Below, in pieces: positions 22,486-32,961 of a DNA stretch of 64,000 nucleotides (its first letter is position 1; the number at the start of each line of letters is the position of its first letter). Below the pieces are notes generated by a model. It saw nothing but the letters and a program-made list of their open reading frames with translations, was not told the DNA's origin and did no database searches. Source of the DNA: Emiliania huxleyi CCMP1516 (taxonomy: Eukaryota; Haptophyta; Isochrysidales; Noelaerhabdaceae); the NCBI RefSeq assembly GCF_000372725.1, contig NW_005200970.1:73139-137138 (forward strand). Direction: 5' to 3'. Made by a program: the position numbers and the translations under genes.

Positions 22486-24837
22486 CTAGCACGAGATGGC
22501 TTTGCAGGAGGACGAGATTGTGCAGCTGTTCGATGCCGCGTCCAGAAACATTTCAGTGCATCGAGTATTGGACGTGAGGTCCCAATCGCTGATGTCTTGG
22601 TCGAAGGAGGCCGCGCTGAACAACATCCTTGTGGTGAACCTGACGTTCCTCATGTCCCAGCTGTCGAGCGGCTGGTCAAAGGAGGCCGCGAGTTGGAACA
22701 TATCTACGAATACCACGAAAGGGGCTCTGTGAGGTGGGGCTGGGCGTGCAGAGAAGGCTGCAGAGGAGTAGGGAGGACACACAAGCGGCGTCCGTGTTGC
22801 TGCTCATGTCCCAGCTGTCGATCGGCTGGTCGAAGGCGGCCGCGCCCGAGAACATGTCTGCATGAGGCGGGTTTGGTGAGGATGGCGGGGTGACGGATGA
22901 TGGCAACAGAGAATCGGTGGGGAGAAGCACATTCGGTGTTTGTCACGCTGCTCATGGTCCAGCTGTTGAGCGGCTTGTTGAAGGACAAGGCGCCTGAGAA
23001 CATGTCTGCGCACACGAGGCAGGGTTTGGTGGAATTTGGCCGAGGGTGGCGGAAAGGGCTGCAGAGCGCGAGGAGGACGCACTGTCAGTGCGCATGACGC
23101 TGCTCATGTCCCAGCTGTTGATTGGCTGGTCGAAGGCTTCCGCGTTCGAGAACATGTCTACTTGCACACGGGACGGTTAGGAGCCGCGGAGAGGCTGCAG
23201 GCTTCAGAGGCGCAGGGAGGACACACATGCGGTGTTCATGTTGCTGCTCATGTCCCAGCTATCGATCAGCTGGTTGAAGGAGGTCGCGCCACTGAACATG
23301 ACTGCACACGCAAACGCGGCGGGACGAGATGAGCTGGGACGAGGGGAGTTAAACACGATTGCAGAGGCGTGGGGAGGAACGCACAGTCGGTTCTCGTCAC
23401 GCTGCTCATGTCCCAGCTGTTGATGTCCTGGTTGAAGGCTCTCGCACCGGCAAACATCGCTGCACACGCACACACGAGGCGGGGGCACGGTGAGATGGGG
23501 TTTGCCGAGAGAGCTTCAGAGGCCGAGGGCGCACAGCTGGTGTCCGTGACGCTGCTCATGTCCCAGGCGCCGATGTCAGGGTTGCACGTTGCCTTGTTGG
23601 CGAACAGATTCGACATGTCGGAGATGGCCCGCACGTTCCAGCTCGAGATCGGGCCGTAGGTGACCAGCGCCGCCGCCTCGTCGCTGCACCACAGGTCGAT
23701 CGCGGCCTGAAGAGATTCCCTGTCTGGAACGACGTATGTCGGGGGCGGCGATGGTGGCGGCGATGGTGGGGAAGGCGGAGGAGAAGGTGGAGGTGGAGGG
23801 GAGTGAGGAGGGCATGCCGCCGCGGGCATGCACGTCTTGTCCGACATGTCGTAGGTGCCCCCGGCAGCCACGCACCCCTCTTCATATGCGTGGTCACAGT
23901 CCGGCGGGGGCGACGGCGGGGGCGGCGACGGTGGAGGTGGCGACGGCGGCGACGGCGGTGCCGAGACGACGATGATGACATCCGTGGTGGGCTCAACCGC
24001 AAAGTCGACCGGCGTGCCTAGGTCCTTTTCCATGGTCTCGAGGAAGATCGGCTCCTCCGCGGCTTCCGTCACCATCTCTGCCGTCGGCCCTGCCCCGTCC
24101 TGCAAGATCGTGACCTTGATCATGCCGTTGCCGAGGTCCAGAAGGGTAATCTGCGCGGCCGTGACGATGACGCCCGCCTCCTTCAGCGAGTCGATCACTG
24201 CCTTCTCGACCGCATCCATGTCGATAGCCGCGAGGGCTCTCAGGGTGGCAAACAGTAGCTGGCGTCCGTCAGCAGCCGTGCCAACGTGAAGAGTGAACTC
24301 GGAGGCAGGGATCTCGACCTGGCCGGGCGCCAATGGCGGCGGCGAGGGGGGCGTGGACGGCAAAGGGGAGACGTGCGGCCAGAAGGGTGGCAGCGGTGGT
24401 GGCGGCGGTGGTGGCGACGGCGGAGACGGAAGGAGAGGCGGCGACTGCGGCAGTGGCACCGCCTTGCACTCATTACCCTCGAGCACCGTGCCGGCTCCGC
24501 AGTTTGCGACGCATTCGCCGCTGTCATTCTTCGACGTGCCGGCGCCGCAAGTGCACATGGATGGTGCGTACGGGGGAGGCGGCGCGGACGGGGGTGGAGG
24601 TGGCGACGAGGCATCCGAGCACCAGTCCGTGTTGGCGCACAGGTCGCAGTGTGCCTCCGACTCGCTGCACCAGCCCTGGATCACGCTGTTTTGATCATTG
24701 CACCACGGCGCAGCCCAGGGTGGGCCGCAGCCGCAGTCCCCGTTGCGGCACACGCCGTCGACTGCAGCCGTCAGAGCCCGCGAGGCGAAGGCGTGCGCGC
24801 AAGGGGCGAGAGCGACGAGAATGGGCAGCAGAGACAT
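22486..24837 (-). CDS. Secreted BspA-like DUF285 repeat protein
   Basis: A secreted or surface protein is inferred. The minus-strand start at 24837 gives MSLLPILVALAPCAHAFASR, a clear signal peptide. Next come Cys-rich segments, long Pro-Ser spacers, and a globular part (DMDAVEKAVIDSLKEAGVIV... VTILQDGAGPTAEMV). The C-terminal half is a series of DUF285 (Mycoplasma-lipoprotein-type leucine-rich) repeats, for example MFAGARAFNQDINSWDMSSV. Six or more repeats each sit in their own exon between about 22486 and 23590. They are separated by 60-100 nt introns that start gtgcgtcctcc or gtgtgtcctcc and end in ...gtgtgcag or similar. The last exon carries two and a half repeats and ends SCKAISC-stop. 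The family is large in haptophytes; ligand unknown. Confidence 0.75.
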
Positions 24838-25328
24838 ATACAATGGTTGGCGCGACGGGCTGCGCGGTCGGGCGAAGTTCGGTTTCACCGAGCGACAGCC
24901 GGCCGAAATTCAGATTCTTTTTGACTAGAGTTAGTCCTCCGCCATCCTCACTGTCACACACCCCCGACACGCCCATACAAGACAAATTTTATAAAATGAA
25001 CTCGGGGGCACGGGACGCGGCACAAACGGGGCACAAGACAAACCCGGCGTTCTGCTCTCAAAAGAACAACAAACTCTCTCAAAAGAACAACAACAAGGAA
25101 AATGGTAAGGATGAGACCAGCGGGGAGACTCCCCGCCTATGCAACACCCCAGAGAGAGGCTGCCATCGCCGAAGCTGTGCCTAAGCATAACTCCCAAACC
25201 CGCAGCGGCCCGGGCGCCCTTGGAAATTCTTTTGGCTTTGGTCGTGCGCGGTTTTTCTAAAATTCTTTTGGCTCTGCTTCATCGGTGCTAGGGTGGGGCT
25301 GTGCCGCTCTCGCCGCTGCTCGTCAACG
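24838..25328. promoter_or_regulatory. Divergent intergenic region with aaattctttt words
   Basis: Two genes diverge from this region. It holds aaattcttttggct twice (25217 and 25257), upstream of the plus-strand gene, and attctttttgac (24911) upstream of the minus-strand gene. A short direct repeat, caaaagaacaacaa, lies at 25060-25095. A shared 5'-flank motif is suggested (see findings); promoter function is inferred only. Confidence 0.35.
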
Positions 25329-26411
25329 ATGATCGCCGTCCTAATCGCCCACTCTGCCACCGTCATCAGCCCGGGCAGCAAGGTGCTCGTCGTCGGCAGC
25401 GGGCCCGTCTGCCTCTGCGCTGCGAAGCTCGCTGCCGTGCGCGGCTTCAGCACGACCTGCCTGGTGCCTCCCGGCGACTGCGAGCTCGGCCCTGGCCTGG
25501 TGAGCGAGGGAGGAGACCTCGGCTCGCTGCCGCTGACCTTCATGCCCGTGGCCGGCCCCGAGGCCTCGGAGGAGGCCATCGAGGCTGCGGCCGCCTCCGC
25601 AGAGGGCCTCATCCTCGCGATCGACAACGAGGGCGCCTTTGGCAAGCCGGTGCTCGAGACGTTCCTGCAGCCGAGCAGCGCGCTAAGGCGCGTCGCCGTG
25701 ATGAGCCGCTACCTGAACGGCGAGGGCATGGGCTTCTTCGCCTCTGCCGCCAAGACGGCCGCCAATAAGGACGTCTGGGCCGCCAATGCGCAGGCTGTGG
25801 CGAGCTACAAGGCGATGGAGGCGGAGGTCGCGAGGATGAGCGGCGCCGCGGGCGTCGAGTGGACGGTGATCCGCGCCGGCACGCTCAAGGGCGGCGGGTC
25901 GGGGTGCTCGGGCGAGGAGGGCGACGAGCGGTCGGTGGGCCAAGCTTTCGCCGCCGCCGCGCCTCCACCCTTTGGACCCTCAGTGAAGCCTCTCGGAACA
26001 CCTTCTCCATAGGGCGAGCCGTCGCTCCTCACGCCGGCCTTCTACGAGCTCGGCCAGCAGGACATTGTCAACTGGCGGGCTGCGACTCGACTGCTAGGCG
26101 GTCGAATGTCTTCAAACGTTCCTTCACACTCGTCGGCACTGGTTCACAGGCGGCTGCTGTACGACTGCTCCGCGCTCAAAGTGAAGCTCGTCCGCGGCGA
26201 CACCCTGCCCGGGCCGGGCTTCACCGCGGCCCTCACCGCCACCGACAAGGTGGGGGCCGGAGACAGCCACCGCGGAGCCGTGGCCGCCGCCCTCGTCGAG
26301 GCGCTCCGCTCCCCCGACGCCGCCAACCGCGACTACTCGGTGGCGGCGGAGGAGGGGCGCGAGTTCCCTGGTGAAAAAGAGTGGTCGCACCTGTTTGAGG
26401 CGGCCCACTGA
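25329..26411 (+). CDS. NAD(P)-binding atypical SDR-like protein
   Basis: The ATG at 25329 gives MIAVLIAHSATVISPGSKVL, then VVGSGPVCLCAAKLAAVRGF, a Rossmann beta-alpha start with a GSGPV glycine motif. Later segments SALRRVAVMSRYLNGEGM, YKAMEAEVARMSGAAGVEWT and VIRAGTLKGGG match the order seen in atypical short-chain dehydrogenases (NAD(P)H-binding, YCF39/HCF173-like group). At least two introns follow: one ends at tccatag (about 26012), then the exon GEPSLLTPAFYELGQQDIVN. A second, with a GC donor (about 26078-26151), joins to the last exon (LLYDCSALKVKLVRGD...), stop at 26409-26411. Substrate unknown. Part of the last exon is repeated in reverse at 27269-27377. Confidence 0.65.
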
Positions 26412-27268
26412 GAGGGACAGCACGGTGCCAGCGTGGGAGCGGTTTTGCCGGGCGCGTTTCTCGCTAGAGCTGGTGGCCGTCTGGCCGTGGTACAAAGTAC
26501 GCTGGGTTGGGTTTTTAGGCACATTGTGGGGTTGGCACTCCCATCGACCCTCATGACCTCCTGCGGTCTCTGAGATGGACACCAGTGGGTGTGGGACCAC
26601 AGCCAGGGTACACTCGAAGGCTGGGTAAGCAGTAGAGGTCGTACTCGACGCGTCCCACATGGTCTGTGTCGCTGTCGGCACGCTGTCGACAGGACCGGCG
26701 GTGAGGACGTCGAGCGACACCGGTGGCAGTGCCACCCAGGAGTGGTCGGGCGGTCTCCCGTCATGAGAGAGCCACCATGTGATCCGTATGATGGTTCCTG
26801 ACAACCGCCTCATTCAACTTTCGTCACAGTTTCCGCTCTGAGAGGAGCTGCGGGTCAGTTCGACAGCTGGAGCTGTGTCGCCGGCGTGCGGCGGCCTGCC
26901 TCCGGAGGTGCCTCTGAGGTGGACAATTTTTGGTCACCGTGAGAGAACGCGTTCGAATTTTCACTCCGAAACTTCAACTTCACACGCGCACCGGCCAGGG
27001 CTACAATAGTGCCAGTGAGGCGGAGGCGCGAGTGGGAAGGCCGCGACCGGGCGTCCCAATCGCTGTGAACCCAGCAACGTACCGGTGTGTGTTCCTCGCC
27101 GCAGGCCCCCAGCTCCTCTCTACACTCTCTCAGCCGTACCCTCGTCTCTCTGACCCATTTTTTCACCTCGGTCGAGCTGAAACTGCCGTCGGCTAAAAGT
27201 AAAACTCCGTCGGCCTCTGAGAAACTCCGCCGTCGGCTGCAGCGTGTTCGCTGGCACTGTGCACTGCA
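26412..27268. other. Intergenic region, no gene seen
   Basis: Mixed low-copy sequence. 26584-26635 is an inverted partner of 22062-22115. Short ctgccgtcggctaaaagtaa-type direct words lie at 27183-27240. No exon was supported. Confidence 0.5.
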
Positions 27269-27377
27269 GGGAACTCGCGCCCCTCCTCCGCCGCCACACC
27301 GAGTAGTCGCGGTTGGCGGCGTCGGGGGAGCGGAGCGCCTCGACGAGGGCGGCGGCCACGGCTCCGCGGTGGCTGTC
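27269..27377 (-). pseudogene. Inverted fragment of the SDR-like gene's last exon
   Basis: 109 bp that is the reverse complement of 26262-26368, identical except for a 2-bp CA insertion in ccgccacaccgag. It ends within two bases of the stop of the ankyrin-kinase frame. It encodes a piece of the SDR exon (AAALVEALRSPDAANRDYS) but has no start or context of its own. Confidence 0.85.
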
Positions 27378-30300
27378 ATCCCGCCTCGAGCGCCCCGATC
27401 GCCTCCGTCACCGCCGCCACGAGCCGCGACGCCTCCCCCTCGCTGCGCGGCCCGTCCCTCCGCCACCTCGCCGCGTCGTGGTGCCTCGCCGCGTTCGCCC
27501 AGATGCGCAGCGAGTGCAGCTGGCTCCGCAGATCGGTCGGCAGGCCGCACTCGCGGTGCCAAAAGTTGATGCGCTCCTCGAAGCCGTCGGGCGCCGCCGC
27601 AGAGCGCGAGGCGTAGACGCTGTCGAGGCGCGGCATCAGCGTGTTGAAGGCGAGCAGCATGTTGCCCTGGATGCGCGCCTGCGCGTCGCCGCCCGTGCGC
27701 ATGCCGCGCACCTGCACCGAGAGCGGCGAAGGCTCGTAGCCGGTGGTGCGGGCGGCTGCGGTGGCGGCCTCGTCTCCAAGTGCCGGCGCAGCCTCCTCCG
27801 CCCCCGCACCGCTAGACAGCAGCGCTCGCAGCGTCGTGAGCGCCCCGGGCAGCGTGCAGCGGTTGCGCAAGCTGTTGTGGCAGAGGCTCTTCTGCCCGTC
27901 CCCCGACTGCGCGAGGTCCTTGACCGCGCGCGCAGCAGTTGCGGTCCACCCCGCCGCCACGTCTGAGATCTGGGACGCGTCGATGTTGGTCCAGAGTTCG
28001 TCAAACTCCTCCTCGCACCGGTCGGTGAGCTGCACCTCGGACCGGTTGGTGAGGCAGACGAGGAGGGTGATCCCGATGGCGTAGCCGTCCGTCTTTGGTG
28101 AGTACTCGCCCCCCTTGGAGATGGAGGGGCAGAGGTAGCCCGTGGACATGTAGAGGGCGGTCGAGCGGCAGCGGACAGACGCGTCGGGACGCTGGTCCTT
28201 GGCGAAACCAGTGTCGGCGAGGACGGCGGTCAGCTTCTCGTCGAGCAGGATGTTGTCCGGCTTGACGTCGCGGTGCACGATGCCCTTCGAGTGGAGGTAG
28301 ACGAGCGCCTCGGTCGCCTCGCAAGCAATGCGAACGCGCTGCCGCCACGTCAGCGGCCTCGGCGGCTCTTCCATGCCCAGCCGCCGGAGCTGCGCCGCGC
28401 GGTCGGGATCCGAGAGGCGCAGCCGCGCCTCGAGCGAGCCGCCGCGCATCAGTGGCGAGAGGAGGCAGATGCCGTCGGGCGAGATGCAGTAGCCGAGCAG
28501 CGGCAGCAGGTGCGGGTGACTCACCGCCTTGAGAAGCTTCACCTCGAGCTCCGCCCGTGACAAGCCGCCCGACTGCCCCGACTTTGCCCGCTTCACGACA
28601 AGCGGCAAGTGGCGCAGCTGCGGCGGCGCGGAGAGGGAGAGGTGGAGGTCGGCCGACGCCTCGTAGACGCGGCTGAATCCGCCGCTGCCGATCAGCTTGC
28701 CATCGGCAAACCCGTCCGTAGCCGCGGCGAGGTCCGACAAGTTGACCTCGATGGGCGGAGCAGTAGTACTGCTCTGTCCAGGCTCGGCGGCGACAGACAG
28801 AGTTTCCAGCTTCGACTCCGCCGCGCTAACCTCCTCGCTCAGCGCCGGCAGCACGCCCACGTGCGCCTTGGCGGCAGCGATGCCTGCTCGGAGCGCGGAG
28901 GGGCTGTCTGCCGTGTCGAGCGACTTGAGCGCGCCCATCGCCGCGCCATGCGCCTTGCGCAAGCGCTGGCTGTCCCGCCTTCGCGCCTCCTTGAGCTTGT
29001 CGCGCGCACGCTTCGCCGCCGCCAGCACGGCCGGGCTCGCGACGCCGCTGCACGCCTCCAGCGCACTCGCCACGCCCTCGTACACACCAGCGGTCACAGC
29101 CTGCTGCAGAGCCTCGTCCGCCGCGGCGATGGCGGCTGCGTCGGCCGGCAGGGGCGGCGCGACTGGAGGAGGTTGTGTCGGCGCCGAGGCGGCGGCGCCG
29201 CTGGGGCCCGGAGCCGAGACGACGGCCTCGCCGCCGCCGCTCTTGTTCTTCTTCTTCTTCCCCTTCTTACTCTCCTTGGCGCGCCCCGCCTCCTTCTCCG
29301 CCTCCTCCTCCGCCAGCAGCGCCTCGGCATGCCGCGCCGCCTCCGCCTCTGCCGCCGCACTCTCCACCTCCCTCGCCGCTGCCTGCGCTGCCTCCTTCGC
29401 CGCTGACTGCGCCGCCGCGTGCTCCTCGAGGGCGCGCACGCACTCGCTGTGGCCCCTCTCTTCGGCCAGCTGCAGCGCTGTCCTGCCGCTCGCATTGAAC
29501 GCCGTCGTATCGGCGCCCGCTCGCAGCAAGTGGCGCACAATGGCGGGGTGGCCTTCGCCGGCGGCAAACATCAGCGCGGTGTTGCCAGTGCTGTTCTGCG
29601 GGTCGACCTCCGCGCCGCGCTGCAGCAGCAAGTCAACCACCCGCTCGTGGCCGTTGAAGGCGGCGGCCATCAGCGTGGTGTCGCCATTGCTGTTCTGCTG
29701 GTTGATCTCCGCGTCGCGCTGAAGTAACAGCTCGACCGCCCGCTCGTGGCCGTTGAGAGTAGCGCCCATCAGCGCGGTGAAACCGTAGCTGCTCTGCACG
29801 TTGATCTCCGCGCCGCGCTGCAGCAGCAGCTCGACCACCCGCTCGTGGCCGTGGCCAGCGGCGAGCATCAGCGCGGTGCCGCCGACGCTGTCCTGCAGGT
29901 TGAACTCCGCGCCGCGCTGAATCAGCAGCTTGACCACCCGCTCGTGGCCCTCCTGAGCGGCGGCCATCAGCGCGGTGACGCCGCTCACACCGGCCGCCCA
30001 GCAAGTCGCGTTGACCTGCCCGCCGCTGTCGAGCCACGCCAGCAGCGCCGCCTCGTCGCCTTGGAGGGCCGCTTCAAACGCCTCTTCGGGAAGGCCCAGC
30101 GAGCCGGAAGAGGCCGCTTCGCCCGAGGAAGCACCGCCCGCGACGCCCGCCGCCGCCTCGCGCCGGCTCGCAGCCACCTCCGCGACGTGCTGCCGGAAGG
30201 CCCCGACGCACTCACTGTGGCCCTCCTCCTTGGCCAGCTGTAGCGCGGACTTGCCATTCTCAGAGCGCAGCTTCGTATCCGCGCCCGCCCGCAGCAGGCG

Positions 30301-31662
30301 GAGCACGATGGCGGAGTGGCCTTTGACGGCGGCAACCATCAGCGCGGTGCCGCCGTAGCTGTTCTGCTTGTTGATCTCCGCGCCGCGCCCCAGCAGCAGC
30401 TCGACCATCCGCTCGTGGCCGCTGGCGGCGAGCATCAGCGCGGTGACGCCGTAGCTGTTCTGCAGGTTGACCTCCGCGCCGCGCTGCAGCAGCAGCTCGA
30501 CCACTCGCTCGTGGCCGCTGGCGGCGAGCATCAGCGCGGTGACGCCGTAGCTGTTCTGCAGGTTGACCTCCGCGCCGCGCTGCAGCAGCAGCTCGACCAC
30601 CCGCTCGTGGCCGTTGCCAGCGGCGTTCATCAGCGCGGTGCGACCTTTGCTCTCCTGCTTGTTGACCTCAGCGCCACGCTGAAGCAGCAGCTCGACCACC
30701 CGCTCGTGGCCGTTGTTGGCGGCGAGCATCATCAGCGTGATGCCGCTCCCATCGCCCGCCCGGCAAGTCGCGTTGACCCGCCCGCCGCTGTCGAGCCACG
30801 TCAGCAGTGCCGCCTCGTCGCCTTGGAGAGCTGCGTCCACCGCCTCTTTGGGAAGGATGCCCAGGGAAGAGGCCGCGGCCCCCGCTCCCGCCGCCGCCTC
30901 GACCGAGGAAGCGCCGCCCGCGCCGCCCGCCGCCGCCTCACGGTGGCTCGCAGTCACCTCCGCGATGTGCTGCCGGAAGGCCTCGACGCACTCGCTGTGG
31001 CCCTGCTCCTTGGCCAGCTGCAGCGCGGACTTGCCGTCTGCAGCGCGCAGCTTTGTATCCGCGCCCGCCCGCAGCAGGAGGCGCACGGTGGCGTGGTGGC
31101 CTTGGCCGGCGGCGCGCATCAGCGCGGTCCAGCCGTAGCTGTTCTGCAGGTTGGCATCCGCACCGCGCTGAAGCAGCAAGTCGACCACCCGCTCGTGGCC
31201 GTTGGAGGCGGCGATAACCAGCGCGGTGACGCCATTGCTGTCCTGCTGGTCGATCTCCGCGCCGCGCCGAAGCAGCAGCTCGACCACCCGCTCGTGGCCG
31301 TTGAAGGCGGCGCCCATCAGCGCGGTGACGCCGGTGCCGTCGTGCTGGCTGACTTCAGCGCCGCACTGAAGCAGCGACTCGACCACTCGCTCGTGGCCTG
31401 CGAGGGCGGCGTGCATCAGCGCGGTGGCGCTGTCGCTGTTCTGCTTGTTGATCTCCGCGTCGCGCTGAAGCAGCAGCTCGACCACCCGCTCGTGGCCGTT
31501 GCCGGCGGCGATGTGCAGCAGCGTGTCACCAGCTGCGTTGGCCGCGTTAACGTCGGCCACGTCGCTGCTGAGCCACTTCCGCAGCTCTCCTACTTTGCCG
31601 GTCGCCGCTGCCTTCACGACGTTGGCTGCATGTTGTGCGGCACACACTTTCTTTTTTCGCAC
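27376..31662 (-). CDS. Ankyrin-repeat protein kinase with novel C-terminal domain
   Basis: A single frame of 1428 codons without introns. About 18 ankyrin repeats lie in three blocks of six, each block ending SALQLAKEQGHSECV or similar. A charged Ala/Glu/Lys coiled region follows, then a receptor-like (IRAK/RLK-type) kinase: IGSGGFSRVYEA near residue 992, VVKRAK near 1024, IVHRDVKPDNILLDE near 1131, and ADTGFAKD near 1152, so the DFG motif reads DTG. STGYLCPSI replaces the usual GTxGYxxPE. The last 90 residues include FEERINFWHREC and LHSLRIWANAARHHD, which recall DUF4145/HEPN-like helices. No in-frame ATG precedes the ankyrin region (the first codon is GTG at 31662), so a short upstream exon is likely. 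Confidence 0.85.
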   Translation of the reverse strand: MRKKKVCAAQHAANVVKAAATGKVGELRKWLSSDVADVNAANAAGDTLLHIAAGNGHERVVELLLQRDAEINKQNSDSATALMHAALAGHERVVESLLQCGAEVSQHDGTGVTALMGAAFNGHERVVELLLRRGAEIDQQDSNGVTALVIAASNGHERVVDLLLQRGADANLQNSYGWTALMRAAGQGHHATVRLLLRAGADTKLRAADGKSALQLAKEQGHSECVEAFRQHIAEVTASHREAAAGGAGGASSVEAAAGAGAAASSLGILPKEAVDAALQGDEAALLTWLDSGGRVNATCRAGDGSGITLMMLAANNGHERVVELLLQRGAEVNKQESKGRTALMNAAGNGHERVVELLLQRGAEVNLQNSYGVTALMLAASGHERVVELLLQRGAEVNLQNSYGVTALMLAASGHERMVELLLGRGAEINKQNSYGGTALMVAAVKGHSAIVLRLLRAGADTKLRSENGKSALQLAKEEGHSECVGAFRQHVAEVAASRREAAAGVAGGASSGEAASSGSLGLPEEAFEAALQGDEAALLAWLDSGGQVNATCWAAGVSGVTALMAAAQEGHERVVKLLIQRGAEFNLQDSVGGTALMLAAGHGHERVVELLLQRGAEINVQSSYGFTALMGATLNGHERAVELLLQRDAEINQQNSNGDTTLMAAAFNGHERVVDLLLQRGAEVDPQNSTGNTALMFAAGEGHPAIVRHLLRAGADTTAFNASGRTALQLAEERGHSECVRALEEHAAAQSAAKEAAQAAAREVESAAAEAEAARHAEALLAEEEAEKEAGRAKESKKGKKKKNKSGGGEAVVSAPGPSGAAASAPTQPPPVAPPLPADAAAIAAADEALQQAVTAGVYEGVASALEACSGVASPAVLAAAKRARDKLKEARRRDSQRLRKAHGAAMGALKSLDTADSPSALRAGIAAAKAHVGVLPALSEEVSAAESKLETLSVAAEPGQSSTTAPPIEVNLSDLAAATDGFADGKLIGSGGFSRVYEASADLHLSLSAPPQLRHLPLVVKRAKSGQSGGLSRAELEVKLLKAVSHPHLLPLLGYCISPDGICLLSPLMRGGSLEARLRLSDPDRAAQLRRLGMEEPPRPLTWRQRVRIACEATEALVYLHSKGIVHRDVKPDNILLDEKLTAVLADTGFAKDQRPDASVRCRSTALYMSTGYLCPSISKGGEYSPKTDGYAIGITLLVCLTNRSEVQLTDRCEEEFDELWTNIDASQISDVAAGWTATAARAVKDLAQSGDGQKSLCHNSLRNRCTLPGALTTLRALLSSGAGAEEAAPALGDEAATAAARTTGYEPSPLSVQVRGMRTGGDAQARIQGNMLLAFNTLMPRLDSVYASRSAAAPDGFEERINFWHRECGLPTDLRSQLHSLRIWANAARHHDAARWRRDGPRSEGEASRLVAAVTEAIGALEAG

Positions 31663-32446
31663 TACACTGGGATGGCTAGCAGAGGCAGCTAGCCCATGAG
31701 GAGAGCGTCCATAGACACCTCACTAGACCCCACATACGGTCTCGTCCGTGCCTCGCAGGCCGGTGAGATTGCTAGAGGTGGAGCAAGCTGCTCTAGCCTC
31801 ACATGTCACTTCCTGTCGTCTGTTGTTTGAGTTGTGCCCTTGTTTGTGCCCTTGGCACCGTGGAGTGCTGGGGGGGGCGACAGGGAGGATGTGGCCCTGA
31901 GTTATGTGTACGCCGACTCAGGGTGTGTGGCAGCCAGCTGGCTGTGTGTCTTGTGAGCCTGTTTGTGTCTGTGTGTCGCTCGTGCGTGTCGTCATCATCT
32001 GTCCAGCGTCCACCCATACCGCGTTGGTGTCCAGTCCGAGCCTGGCTGTTCTTCACCTTTCTACCTACCTACCTACTGGGACTTGCGGGAGTTACCTGTG
32101 TGAGTGCCAGTGCGCGCCAGTCCCGTGCCCAGTGTTGTGCGAGGGAGTTTGGTTGTAAAATTCTTTTTCGAGGGCGAGGTAGGGCGGCGCGAGGCGGCGG
32201 CGCGGCGAGGCGGCGGGCGGCGCAGGGCGGGGCGGCGCGGCGGCGGGTGGTATAATTACTTATTAATTAATTAATAATGAATTATTAATCATCGGGCGGC
32301 GGCGCGGCGCGGGGCCCCTCGTGCGCGGTGCGGTGCCTTCGTTTGCTCCTTAGTCGTTATTTTGTTTTCGCGCTTGTGGTTTTTTTGGCACTTTCGTCAC
32401 CCTACTCCTTCTCCTCCTCCGGACGGTGGTGGTGGTGGGGGGGGGC
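31663..32446. other. Intergenic repeats before the assembly gap
   Basis: 31966-32036 is a diverged copy of the 16089-16214 arm. 32111-32168 is the module cgcgccagtcccgtgcccag, tgttgtgcgagggag, ttgtaaaattcttttt. 32173-32250 is gcggcg-rich, and 32251-32290 has an AT-rich ttaattaattaataa island. No gene seen. Confidence 0.6.
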
Positions 32447-32546
32447 NNNNNNNNNNNNNNNNNNNNNNNNNNNNNNNNNNNNNNNNNNNNNNNNNNNNNN
32501 NNNNNNNNNNNNNNNNNNNNNNNNNNNNNNNNNNNNNNNNNNNNNN
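32447..32546. other. Assembly gap, 100 N, inside poly-G
   Basis: Exactly 100 N flanked on both sides by G runs, so the gap probably failed to close because of a long G tract. Sequence order across it depends on scaffolding. Confidence 0.99.
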
Positions 32547-32961
32547 GGGGGGGGGGGGGGGCGGAGAAGGTCCCGGCAGCCGCACCTCCCAGGCTCTCAG
32601 CGCCGACGTTGTCGCTCCCCTAGATTCCCCTCGCCTGGCTCTAAGCGAGTAAGGAGTATATATCGCTTATCGGGCGTTGAGGGTGGGCGGCGGCGCAAAG
32701 CGGGTCTGGCCGCGCGTCCATCGCCGCGAGCCTCGCGGTCGCGACACACCCGGCGGCGGCTCTCGCCGGGCCGGTGTCTGCTCTCGCGGGGCCGGTGTCT
32801 GCAGCCTCCTGGAGCCTAGCAGTAAGGCGGCCGGCGGTGGGGCGGAGGCTGGTCAGGCATCGAGTACCATACCCCGCAAAAAGTCCGAACCCGGGACTAG
32901 TCCCGGTGCGGGTGGCGGCGACCTGGCAGCGTGCGCCTCTCCCTCGCGCGTCTCCGCTACC

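Noticed and set aside
27376..31662. Bacterial contamination as source of the intronless ankyrin-kinase
   Set aside because: Its kinase is eukaryotic (RLK/IRAK-like), base composition equals that of the neighbours, and repeats shared with the rest of the window flank it.
30316..31692. 458-codon plus-strand frame opposite the ankyrin repeats
   Set aside because: It is a repetitive antisense shadow (HPLVAV repeats) of ankyrin repeats; the minus strand has a recognisable fold.
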